Assembly: GCF_963924675.1 (NCBI RefSeq)
Contig: NC_089232.1
Span: forward strand, 28,656,842 to 28,720,841
DNA length: 64,000 nucleotides
Reading direction: 5' to 3'
Source of the DNA: Phocoena phocoena
Lineage: Eukaryota > Chordata > Mammalia > Artiodactyla > Phocoenidae
Shown in pieces: positions 35,860-48,620 of the stretch (the first letter of the stretch is position 1; every line of letters begins with the position of its first letter). A model generated the notes under the pieces. That model did no database searches. It was not told the DNA's origin and saw nothing but the letters and a program-made list of their open reading frames with translations. A program made the translations under genes and the position numbers.

Positions 35860-36310
35860 AATAACCAAAAGGCAGAAACAATCCTAGTGTCCATTGATGG
35901 ATGGATAAACAAAATGTGGTATATACATATAATGGAATATTTTTTAGCCTTAAAAAAGGAAATTTGGACACATGCTACAACATGAATGAACCTTGAAGAC
36001 ATTATGCTAAGTGAAATAAGCCAGGCATGAAAGGACAAATATTGTATAGTTCCACTTATCTGAGGTTCTGAAGTAGTCAAATTCATAAAGACAGAAGGTA
36101 GAATGATGGTTTCCAGGGGCTAGCAGTAAAAGGGATGAGGAGTTAATGTTTAATGGGTACAGAGTTTTGGTTGGGGAAGATGAAGAAGTTCTAAAGATGG
36201 GTGGTGGTGATGGTTGTACAACAAGGTGAATGTACCTAATGCCACAGAACTGTACAGTTAAAAATGGTTAAAATGGAAAATTTTATGTCATAAATTTTAC
36301 CACAATTAAA
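35860..36310 (+). mobile_element. Old L1 3' end
   Basis: 'AATCCTAGTGTCCATTGATG', 'AAATGTGGTATATACATATA', 'ATAAGCCAGGCATGAAAGGA', 'GGTTTCCAGGGGCTAGCAGT' and 'AAATTTTACCACAATTAAAA' follow the 3' end of an old sense L1, ending in an A-rich tail. Confidence 0.8.
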
Positions 36311-37420
36311 AAAACCTAAAGAAATAAGCAGTAGCACACATAAGCATGGTATGTAGCGATAAAGATGTAAACATCAAAAGAGTGGTTGCTTCTGGGGAGC
36401 AGGATTTGGGGAGAAAGGGGAGAGGAGGAAACGGTTGTTTCTCATAATAAACTGTTTATGTATAACTTAACTATGCATAGTTTTGCATGTATAACTTAGG
36501 GAAGATATATTGAACACACACAAAAAGAAAAGAAACTTAAGTCAGGTTAGGTGTATGTGTATAACATGGGATTTGTTGGTGGACTGGATATGAGGTAGTA
36601 AATGTTCCAACTCTCAGGGTACAGAGGAAGCGTTCCCTTACTTAAGGGACTATTTATACCTATCTATGGCATTATTGCTTTTCTTTTCTGTTTTATGTGG
36701 GTAATTGAGGAGTCTCCAGTCTTCAGATTCATAGCTGTAACAAGGTGGGAAAGGAATTATGTGTTAGTTGTAACTTAAACTGAGGTCTATTCAAATCTCT
36801 GTTGTATTGTGTGCCTTATTAAAGAAGTGAACAGATAAATTTGATTTAATAGGCAACAAAGCAAATTAAAAAAATAATATAAAAATCTTGAAAGCGATGA
36901 TAAAGGTTGCAAATTTGTGATAACCAGAATGTTCTCTTTCCCTTGCCTTGAATTCTTAAGTTAAATATTTACCATTGTTCAGAAGAGAATATGAGTTCTT
37001 CAATACCTTCCTTTGGTTGCAAAATGTCACACTACCTCACCCCTGCCACTGTTGCAGGTTCACACTCATTTCATACTTGGGCATGTGTTCTGGTGAGTGA
37101 GTAGTCCCTGTGCTGCTGCAGGAGAAGATGGGGAAAGAGGGAGTTAAAAGAGCAGTGAAGGAAAGTAGTGCTGATAGGCTAGCCTACATATAATTTGACT
37201 TGGCCTCAGAGTTTTGTGGGAGAGAGCCAGTGTTAACTTTCTGTTAAATTTACAATAAAGGAAAATGACCTACACTATGAAGTTTTTCTTCGGTAGTTTG
37301 TACAATAACTGAACTTCATTCCGTTACAATATTCCTGGGATTTCCTGCAGCCTCCAAGTATCATGAAAAATTGTACCACACTAATGTGGAAATGAAATTC
37401 AGGTCACTGAACTCACTTTT

Positions 37421-37623
37421 TTTTTTTTTTGCGGTACGCGGGCCTCTCACTGTTGTGGCCTCTCCCGTTGCGGAGCACAGGCTCCGGCCGCACAGGCTCA
37501 GCGGCCATGGCTCACGGGCCTAGCCGCTCCGCGGCATGTGGGATCTTCCCAGACCGGGGCACAAACCTGCGTCCTCTGCATCAGCAGGCGGACTCTCAAC
37601 CACTGCGCCACCAGGGAAGCCCC
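37421..37623 (-). mobile_element. CHR-type SINE, short form
   Basis: T-run, then GCGGTACGCGGGCCTCTCAC and a head at the right (CCACCAGGGAAGCCC). The 14 bp duplication CTGAACTCACTTTT (37406-37419 and 37624-37637) is perfect. Confidence 0.94.
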
Positions 37624-37894
37624 CTGAACTCACTTTTGACTTGAACTTGAGACCAGCACTTTCGACCTAACTTATCAGGTGGAAATGAATTGATCTTATT
37701 GACATAAATAAGATGCTACCTGTTTGTGTTTTTGTTATATAATTTAGCCTCTGAAATATGCAGTGATATGAAAGGTTATTTAAAATGATGCCTTAAATAT
37801 AATATGTAAATATACAGCCTAAGTGCTGTTAAATATTCCTGTACAGGGGGCCAAGAACAACCACTTTATTGTCTTTATTATCAGATTAAGTTTA

Positions 37895-38373
37895 TTATTA
37901 TTTTTTAAAAAGCCTTTATTTTCAAATTTTATTTATTTATTTTTGGCTGCGTTGGGTCTTTGTTGCTGCGCGTGGGCTTTCTCTAGTTGGGGTGAGCGGG
38001 TGCTACTCTTTGTTGTGGTGAGCGGGCTTCTCATTGCGGTGGCTTCTCTAGTTGCGGAGCAGGGCTCCAGGCATGTGGGCTTCAGTAGTTGTGGTGCGTG
38101 GGCTCAGCAGTTGTGGTTTGCAGGCTCTAGGGCGTGGGCTCAGTAGTTGTGGCGCATGGGCTTAGTTGTTCCGCGGCATGTGGGATCTTCCTAGACCAGG
38201 GCTTGAACCCGTGTCCCCTGCATTGGCAGGCAGATTCTTAACCACTGCGCCACCAGGGAAGCCCCAAGCCTTTATTTATTTGCTTATTTATTTTTGGCCG
38301 CACAGCGCAGCTTGCCCGGGCCCTTGGCAGTAGAAGCACGGAGTCCTAACCACTGGACCACCAGGGAATTCCC
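37895..38373 (-). mobile_element. CHR-1-like SINE split by a later SINE
   Basis: The outer element has its head at the right (38283-38373, ending CACCAGGGAATTCCC) and its ATTT-rich tail at the left, now separated by the inserted SINE at 37922-38265. Flanking duplication of 18 bp with one mismatch: 37877-37894 and 38374-38391 (ATTATCAGAT followed by T or G, then AAGTTTA). Confidence 0.85.
37922..38265 (-). mobile_element. CHR-type SINE, long form, nested inside another SINE
   Basis: Full length with TCAAATTTTATTTATTTATT at the left and CACCAGGGAAGCCCC at the right. A perfect 12 bp duplication, AAGCCTTTATTT, lies at 37910-37921 and 38266-38277. Confidence 0.93.
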
Positions 38374-38534
38374 ATTATCAGATGAAGTTTAGATCTGTTC
38401 AGACACAGCCTCTCTCTGCCTTTCTAAATGATGAATGGAAGCAAGATGTATTTTCATCTCATTGGAATGAACTATTAAAGTTTATGTTTAATAGGTAGTG
38501 ATCTCTCACTGCAGGTCTGAACGAACTAGTATTC

Positions 38535-40849
<2,315 letters not shown>

Positions 40850-41031
40850 ACTATCTTACTCTGCTTGTGTATGGATGATGTTTTCTCAAGTCAGATATAA
40901 CAACTGCATGATTGAAATATGGAATATATATTTTAAAACAAAGACTTGCTTCTCTTTTACTTGCATCTCTTTATATGGTTGGGGTTCCCCCCTCCATTTC
41001 CTTTCCTTTTTCTTTTCTTATTTTTTCTCTA

Positions 41032-41047
41032 TTTCTCTCTCTTTTTT

Positions 41048-41077
<30 letters not shown>
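41032..41077. repeat. CT-rich microsatellite / polypyrimidine tract
   Basis: TTTCTCTCTCTTTTTTTTT followed by a (CT)n run. Pyrimidine-rich for almost 80 bp (41000-41080). Confidence 0.9.
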
Positions 41078-41078
<1 letters not shown>

Positions 41079-42214
41079 TTGCCTCTCTCTTAGTTCTAGA
41101 AATCCTGCTTGTAAGACCTGAGAATTCAGCTTCATCTTGAGCAGCCTTACATGCTGACCACCCCAACTGAGAATCTTTATTTTAAAAAGTCAACCATGAT
41201 ATAAGATCTGAAACCATAATAAAGTTTGAGAATCGTGGTATTTGCTCTCTATTATGTGTATGTTTAGCTGTGTGGATAATGGTTCTTTGGTCTAAAGAAC
41301 AGTTCCAAGTTTGACATTTTTAAAGGGTTTAAATTCAAGGATAAGAACTCATCAGTTCTGGTTCTTCCCAGATCTCAGATTTTCTTGATGTTCTGATATG
41401 CTTTCACTATTAATTCTAATTAGATTCTAATATCTAATCTTATATTAACACAGTGAATATACAAAGCAAACAGGGACACTAAAGACATGTTTTAAAATGG
41501 TTGTTAAGTCTTGCATATTTTTACTTCAATGTGATTAATCCTTGGGCCCTGCCTACAGATAGTAATTTATTCTACTGTTTGAACTGCATCTTAAATTTGG
41601 CAAATGTTTTCTCACATTTCATGCTTCTTTACCCCAAGTTTAGATCTGTTTAATATCATTTTATAAAATAGATCTCATAGAGATCTGGTCATTTGGTCAT
41701 TTCAACTGTCTTTTATTTTTTAATGCTTTCATTGGGCTAGCAGGTATCATTAATAGCCAAGAAAATTAGTCTCATGTAATTGACTATAAAAATTACTGTA
41801 ACGTTTTATAAGTAGGAGAATTATGAGTTATAAAATGTTATAATCAAAGAGGCATTAGCACCAATCAAAGCTACTTTTACTTTAAAAAGATTGAGTTTGA
41901 TTATATTGGTTATAAGAACACTTCGAGATAGTGGTCTAAGAATGTAGACCCTTAAATGGGAGAAAGGAGACTGGATCCATTGCTGACTCTCTCAAGGACC
42001 ATAGGCATTTACTTATTATCAACTTGGCTTGCACTAATTGCAGACTAGGAGAGGTGGTGCCTTACCTTATCTTTGTCATGCAGTTATAGTGATAATAGAG
42101 AATACAGAGCAGCAGTCAACTCTCTTTGTAATAATTTTTAAAGAAAATTAGCTCATATCCATTCCTAGTCAAGTCTTTCTTGTAGAAAATTTCTTTTGTA
42201 GTGTCTTCAATATT

Positions 42215-42380
42215 AAAGAGCATAGGTTTGGAGTCAAGAAAGCTGGGTTGAAAGTTCTCACTTATAATGGGCAAAACACTTAATCTAAGCCTTATTTTCC
42301 TCTTTTATTAATGTGTCAAATAAGATCATGTATGTAAAGTACTTGGACACACAGTAGGCACTTAATAAATATGGCATTTT
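42215..42380 (+). mobile_element. MIR SINE
   Basis: 'GAGCATAGGTTTGGAGTCAA', 'GGGCAAAACACTTAATCTAA', 'CCTTATTTTCCTCTTTTATT' and a tail 'AGTAGGCACTTAATAAATAT' follow MIR in sense. Confidence 0.75.
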
Positions 42381-43404
42381 TGGATGTTTTTGTTTTGAGA
42401 TCTATGTGATTTTATCAGGCAATTAGTCTTCAGTTGGGGTAGCTTGGGTATTGATAGCTTAATACCAGCTGTCTTTCTGCCTCTCCATCTTCTTATTAAA
42501 TGATTGCAACTACATTTTTTTCATGAGTAGTTTTAAACAAACTGTTTTGGAAAAGCATGAGCCACTACTTTTAGAGGGAAAAAAAATTTTTTTAACCTGA
42601 AGGTTTTCCTTATTTTTTTCAGGCTTCAGTGTTAAGAAATGCAGGGTTTTTGTTTGTTTTGTTTTTTGTACTATATTGCAATAATTGCTTTAATGTCAGT
42701 GAGAAACCAAACCTTACATCTGCTTAAATGGGCAATTCAGACCGTAGAAATTAGTGAGACTTAAATGGATATCTTTATTTTGTTGATGGAAATTGTATTT
42801 TGGGTTCTTAGTCTTTCTACAGTCTCTTGAAGTAACTTCACTATGCATGTGGTGATCGTGTTTCTCAGTTACTAGATTGAGCTATGCTCTGAGCTCAGTG
42901 TATTTTCTCATCTCCTGTGCTGATACTTCTTGGTATGAACAAGTCAGTTTACTGGTATGCTGTACTTTCCTTTTGACAATTCTAGATGCCTGCCACGTGT
43001 GCAGAGTGTAGTGGAGCCAAGTTTGAGGTTTGGATTTAGAGCCCTCCCTGAATCCCCGTGGTGTGCCCTTTGACCTGGGGGATAGTTCTTACTGGCCCTG
43101 GAGAAATCCAGTTGAGAATTCCTAGGATTGTTGTGCTCTCAGTGAGTGCTTTATTCTTGTCCTCTGCCAGATGTTTTCTTTACTGAGCAAAAAATCTCCA
43201 TCAAAATAATGGTAAGGGAACTGGTATGTGAGGAAATAAAAAGAAAGGAAGAAAAAGAAATATTCAAATATATTCAGGAGGGCCAGAGGTGTGGACCTAA
43301 GGATGTTCTAGAACAAGAGGAATCTATTTTCTCACATCCTACTAGATCTCCCTGCTAAAAAGTTTTAGCAAGTAACCCGAGAGTAGCTTCAAAATTAAAA
43401 ATAT

Positions 43405-43600
43405 TTACATACAATATATCTTTTTTTTGGTGTCCATAACTTTTTAAACATGCATAGATTCACGTAAACACCACCACAAACAGAACAATTCCATCACCTC
43501 CCCAAATTCCTTTGTGCTACCCCTTTGTAGTCAAACCATCTCTCTATTCCTAACCCCTTGGCCATTGATCATGAAGTTTATCAAAAGTATAGGTTGGGAA
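43405..43600 (-). mobile_element. Old L1 fragment (inverted)
   Basis: 'CACCACCACAAACAGAACAA', 'TTCCATCACCTCCCCAAATT', 'CTATTCCTAACCCCTTGGCC' match a common inverted old L1 segment, also seen near 16680-16800 in another version. Confidence 0.6.
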
Positions 43601-44714
43601 GCATATTGAACAGGTAATGAGGACTACCAGAAACTTCAGTTAATTAATTATTGCTAATTATTATCTCACTGATTGAGAATGTGACATTTCTCTTATTCCC
43701 TCTTGTTTAGGATCTCAACAGATAAATGAACCCCAAACTAAAAACGCAGAAAAATTAAATTTTTGCAATTGAATAGTGACAGATGACCACCTAAGTTGTT
43801 GCTTTTTTAGGTCTATGTGATTCTAAGCTTTAGAGGCTTTATGACCTTTGAACCTGACTGTACTGGGATGAATTCTTTCTGTCTTCATTAGGAGTTGAAT
43901 GGATAAATGACTGCACCAAGATGGCTAGGGAATAAAACTCTGGACTGGGAAGTATGGGAAGTGGTTAGATCATTAGAGGTGAATTTTTCACTCATAGACT
44001 CTTTTCTTCTTTGTTCTTTGTGAGAGGCTATTGAACAAAGCAGTGGCAAGAGTTTATACTGTGAGCCGGAAGTTTTCAACCGACTACATTTTATTTGTTT
44101 TGAAAGCTTGCAAAAAAGTTGTTTTGTTGACAAGTTCAGGCTACTTTACCTTCCTGACATAATTTTCTAATTGCACATCTACAGCAAATTTAGAACAGCT
44201 TACAATTATTACTTTGTGTGTGCATGCAGAGGAGAAAATGCTCTGCAGATTGGGGCAGTTGTCTGGGGGGAAAGAAAAGGCCTTGTCATGTTGTAGTGCC
44301 TACTTGCACGTGTGTGTTTGCTTAAACTCAGAAGTCAGCCAACCATTGAGGCCTCTAGTGTGGTTAGCTATTAAAACAGAACAGTGATAATGGATCTTTA
44401 TATAAATGTTTAAGTATTTGGAAATTTTTAAAATTGAGAAAATTCTGTTTTACAAATTAGGGTGGGCTGTCAGGGGAGATGATTACCCTCTACCAGTTGA
44501 GATGTTAATGAGATTGGGAAGGAAGCAGGGAATTTAAGAGCCCTTATTTTTAAAGTCTTGCAATGCCAATGCTTAAGATGTGTTCTGTGGCACACCACCA
44601 TAAATCACAGAGGACTCACTTGTAGAATACTAGGTAATAAAAGGGATCTGGGACACTTGTTTGGAGGAGGGGAACCTATAGCTAGGATAGAGTTCAGGAA
44701 GTGGAACTAAGATG

Positions 44715-44830
44715 ATAATCATTTACTGGCATTTTCTTGAGGGCATATGTCTGAATTGGCTTCATCTTTTTGTTCGCATAGAACCTAGCACACTGCTTTG
44801 TACAAACTAGGCATTCAGCAAATTTTTGTT
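44715..44830 (+). mobile_element. L2 3' end fragment
   Basis: 'TTGAGGGCATATGTCTGAAT', 'CATAGAACCTAGCACACTGC' and 'GGCATTCAGCAAATTTTTGT' match the L2 tail. Confidence 0.65.
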
Positions 44831-45099
44831 ATATTATACATACATACACTTTTTTTTCCTTTGGCAGGGCACTTACGCATTTAAGGACAGAGAATTTCCA
44901 TGGATATTGTAAGAGTTTTAATATTTTCCTGGTCTTCTTAGGCTCTTAATTTGCTGATGAAACCTGTAACTGTTATGTTCAATTTTGATATCTCGAGTTG
45001 CAAATTATCTTTGAAGTACCAGGTGAAACTTTTTCACTTAGGTATAATTTTATCTTGATTCTCCTCCAGTGAAACTTTCTCACTTCTGTATACCAGTGC

Positions 45100-45250
45100 T
45101 TTTTTTTTCCTGGTAAAATATTCATAACATAAAATTTACCTTCTTAAATCATTTTAAAATGTACGGTTTTGTGGCATTAATCAGTACATTCACACTGTGT
45201 ACAATCATCACCACCATCCATCTTCAGGACTTTTTCATCTTCTAAAACTG
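45100..45250 (-). mobile_element. Old L1 fragment (inverted)
   Basis: 'ATTCATAACATAAAATTTAC', 'ACACTGTGTACAATCATCAC', 'ACCATCCATCTTCAGGACTT' and 'CTAAAACTGAAACCCTGTAA' are typical of an old inverted L1 3' UTR segment. Confidence 0.75.
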
Positions 45251-45534
45251 AAACCCTGTAACCAGTGAATTAAAAGCTTATGATTTGTGCTCCAGTACTG
45301 ACTGAACAAATAAAATCTTTTATATATGTGTTGAGGAACTTGCAATCTCTTTCCAGGGAAGAAAAAAAGGCTAAAAGCAAAACCGGAATTCACACAATAG
45401 CTTTTTAATTTAATAAGAAATAGATTGTAGTTCTTGAATTTTATAGACAGGTTTTTCTCTTCTTTAGTTTCCTTAAGAAATTTGTTCAGAAGCAACAACT
45501 GGAGTAGCCCTTATTCTCTGAAAGTATTTCTAGT

Positions 45535-45536
<2 letters not shown>

Positions 45537-45570
<34 letters not shown>
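45537..45570. repeat. (GT)n microsatellite
   Basis: Uninterrupted GT repeat of about 34 bp. Confidence 0.98.
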
Positions 45571-45572
<2 letters not shown>

Positions 45573-46034
45573 TTTTGTAGTCTTTGTAACTAACAAGACA
45601 AATAGAAAGCTATATTTTTACCTTAGTCTTTGTTTTTAGTGTAATTACTTGCTGGCTTGAACAGTGGTGGTCTTAATCTTCTTTTGAGGGTTGTGCCCTT
45701 GAGTATGGTGATTTTATTCTGGTGTCAAAGAATTTAAGGATAAGGAGTATCTTTTTTTTCGGTACTATAATCTTATTTTTTGACTTAGGCTGAAGTCTGT
45801 TATTAATTTGTACCTTTCCCTTACTTCCCATATAAGAAAACAAGCAAATGTCAAAAAATAGTACGGCCTACTTTCCAACAGAATGACTTCAGCTCTCCTC
45901 AGTTTGTTAAACATATGAATCTCTTAGCTGCCCTGATGAAGAGGCTGTGGTCTATCTGGGCATGTGTTATGTTTGTCTTTCTTGGTAAGTCTTTAAAGCA
46001 GAGTTGGTCTTTTAACAGTGGAGAGGAGAGATAT

Positions 46035-46115
46035 CTATAGCAGTAGTTCTTAAACATTTTAGGGATGTAAACCTTTTGAGAATCCAATGAAAGTCATGAA
46101 CCCTCTCCTCAGAAA
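46035..46115 (+). mobile_element. hAT-type DNA-transposon relic
   Basis: 'CAGTAGTTCTTAAACATTTT', 'AACCTTTTGAGAATCCAATG' and 'ATGAACCCTCTCCTCAGAAA' match the end of a mammalian hAT-Charlie non-autonomous element. Only one end is present. Confidence 0.55.
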
Positions 46116-47865
46116 AATTATTGTGTGGACACAAATTTTTCATAAAATGTCAGAGGATTTGAGTACTCTGTGAAATATATCCTTGTGGGAGCCATCTGGA
46201 CTATTAAGATCCAGTATGAGTACTAGATTCAGTAGTGTATTCTGAGATGCTCCTTTTCTAGTTTCATCATGGTTTGTGAAGACTACATAGTGGAAAAGCT
46301 TGAATAAAATTATAACAGTCTCACAGTTCAATTTTACATCATTAGTGAAAATGGATGCTATTTTTACTAACACACTGACAGGTAGATTCAAGATGTTGGT
46401 AAATTTTTCTGACTTGCCCAGTTTAGATAGTAGATAGGTGTCTGAGAATACGTTGACCTATATTGTATACTGTGAAAGTTGGATAAGGTTGTATTTCCAA
46501 ACTTTGGTTTGCCTATGATTTCTCGTGTGCTTTTGTTACTTTTTTTTTCTTCTTACTTCTGTTGTATAGGTACTACAGAAGAAATAGAGAAGGGCAAAAT
46601 AACAATGAAAATAAATTTTAACTTGAAATAGCTAGTGATAGCATAATATGAGTAAACTTAAAATGGCATATACAGTAGGACTTACACTTAAAATTGGTCA
46701 TATTCAGTAGACATAAAAAGACATTTTATAATACTTCGGTGAAGATTCACCTTTTTCTTCATAGAGAAAATACTCCTTTTTTCTGTACCTTAACCGATGT
46801 CCTAGAGAAACAGGACTTTAAAGCAGAAATTTGCTTGGCTTTCAGCACTTTTACTGCTTAATTATATGTTTCCACCATTCTTTATTGCTTCAATTCCAGT
46901 TTCAGAGGAAGAGGCTATTCCTCCTGTTTAAGACTGTTTCTTCCATTTGTGCTCAGTCTTATTTCTTTGTTCTGTCAAATGTTCCATCTTTCTCTTCCTT
47001 CCTTTTTTCTTCAACCTTTCCCTTTCACTGACTCCTTCCACTTTACACTTGACATGCTGAGGTCTCCCTTTCATTGGCTTTACCACTGTAATCCCTCTCC
47101 CTGTCACCAAACCATCCAATGCTTTTCTTCCATATTTCCTGTCTTATTGAAAGATATCACTGTTCATCCAAGATAGAAATCTGTGATGCTAAGGAATTTG
47201 ATAGTTGGGTGGTAATCTAAGTGTAGTAAGTAGCATAGTAAGTAAAATATTGTGGGTTAGGGAGGAGGATTCATAATATTGTAAAGTAAAAATGCATTGT
47301 ATTAGTAAAAGCAGAATATTAGAACTATGGAGATTCTTACTTCCTGGGATAGTTTGGAGCTTGTAATGTCTGGAAATAGAGGTGGACTAAATAGCTTGAT
47401 GAGACTCTTTTTTCAACTTTTACTACATGTACTAGTGCATGACAGTGCACTAAAACTTTTCCAAAAAATTTGACACCCTTATCTTCAAAGGAATTGAACA
47501 CTTATACCCAGTAGCTGTATATTTGTATTTAAAAATTATATATGTATATTAATTTCAGTAGTAATACACATATGGTTCTAAACTTTTTTGATTATGGACT
47601 GCCTTCAGTAAAACATTTTTGTGCATATATACCTTATATATGTATATGTTATTTATTTATAAGGGGTATACATATGTACTACTCTTATTAGCTACTGTCT
47701 CTGGGCAGGATGTATATTTAGGGAGAGAGTCATTGTTAATAATGTATTTAAATTCCCCTTTCAAATAGTCATTTTTATAATTTCAAATTTGGGGTGTTAT
47801 TTTCGGTCAGATCTGCTTTGATCATCCTTATATTTGCCACATGATATATTTGACGGGGGCTTTTA

Positions 47866-48620
47866 CCAGGTGTGTCAGCTATCAATTGCTCTTAACAAAC
47901 TACCTCAAAATTTAATGGCTTAAAGATAATATTGATGTATTTTTTCTTTTTTAAAAATATTTATTGAGTGGCATTATGGTAGAGCTGAGGCTTAAAAAAG
48001 AGGTTTGTTCATGTTACTTCTCGGCTTTTTTTTTTTTTTTTTTTTTTTTTGGCTGTGCCATGCGGCTTGTAGGATCTTAGTTCCCCAACCAGGGATTGAA
48101 CTCGCGCCCTTGGCAGTGAAGACGTGGAATCCTAACCACTGGACCACCAGGGAATTCCCTGATGTATTTTTTCTTATGATTCCATGCATTTGTCTGCTGT
48201 CCTCACCTGGAAGTCACTCACGTGATTAGCTGACAGTTGGTGCCAGCTGTTGTCTTGGTTCTGTACCTGAACTCTCACCCCGTAGTAGGCTAAACTGAGC
48301 TTCCTCATAGCATGGTGGTCTTCCTCATAGCATTCTTCATAGCATGGGCTCAGACAGAGAAAGAGAGCTGAAGCTTCTGGGCCTCTTAGGACCCAGAGTC
48401 TAGAATTTGGTAATGTCCATCACCTTCTGCTAGCCAAAAGCAAGTAACAAAGCCAGTCCAGATTGAAGAGCATGGAGAAATGGTCTTTACCTCTTCATAG
48501 AAGCAGCAGAGTCACATTGCTAAGGGGCATGCACACAGGGAGGCTTGATTCTTGGGGACCAATATTATAATGGTCTTACCACACCAGGATGAAGACAGGT
48601 GTTAACCCTATTTATTAGTA
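47866..48620 (+). repeat. Old interspersed repeat split by a SINE
   Basis: Pieces 47866-47948 ('GTGTCAGCTATCAATTGCTC', 'AACAAACTACCTCAAAATTT') and 48160-48620 ('CTCACCTGGAAGTCACTCAC', 'AGCTTCCTCATAGCATGGTG', 'TCACATTGCTAAGGGGCATG') belong to one familiar mammalian repeat. Family name not assigned. A triplicated CTTCCTCATAGCAT motif sits at about 48300-48345. Confidence 0.55.
47949..48159 (-). mobile_element. CHR-1-like SINE with an apparent 3' transduced flank
   Basis: On the minus strand: SINE head GGGAATTCCCTGGTGGTCCA, body to CCGCATGGCACAGCC, a run of 25 A (48050-48026), then 77 nt of non-SINE sequence (48025-47949) containing AATAAA at 47965-47960. A perfect 16 bp duplication, TGATGTATTTTTTCTT (47933-47948 and 48160-48175), brackets SINE plus extra sequence as one unit. 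Confidence 0.85.

Noticed and set aside
35505..35868. Two overlapping minus frames of about 100 codons
   Set aside because: They are translations of the CHR SINE at 35580-35781.
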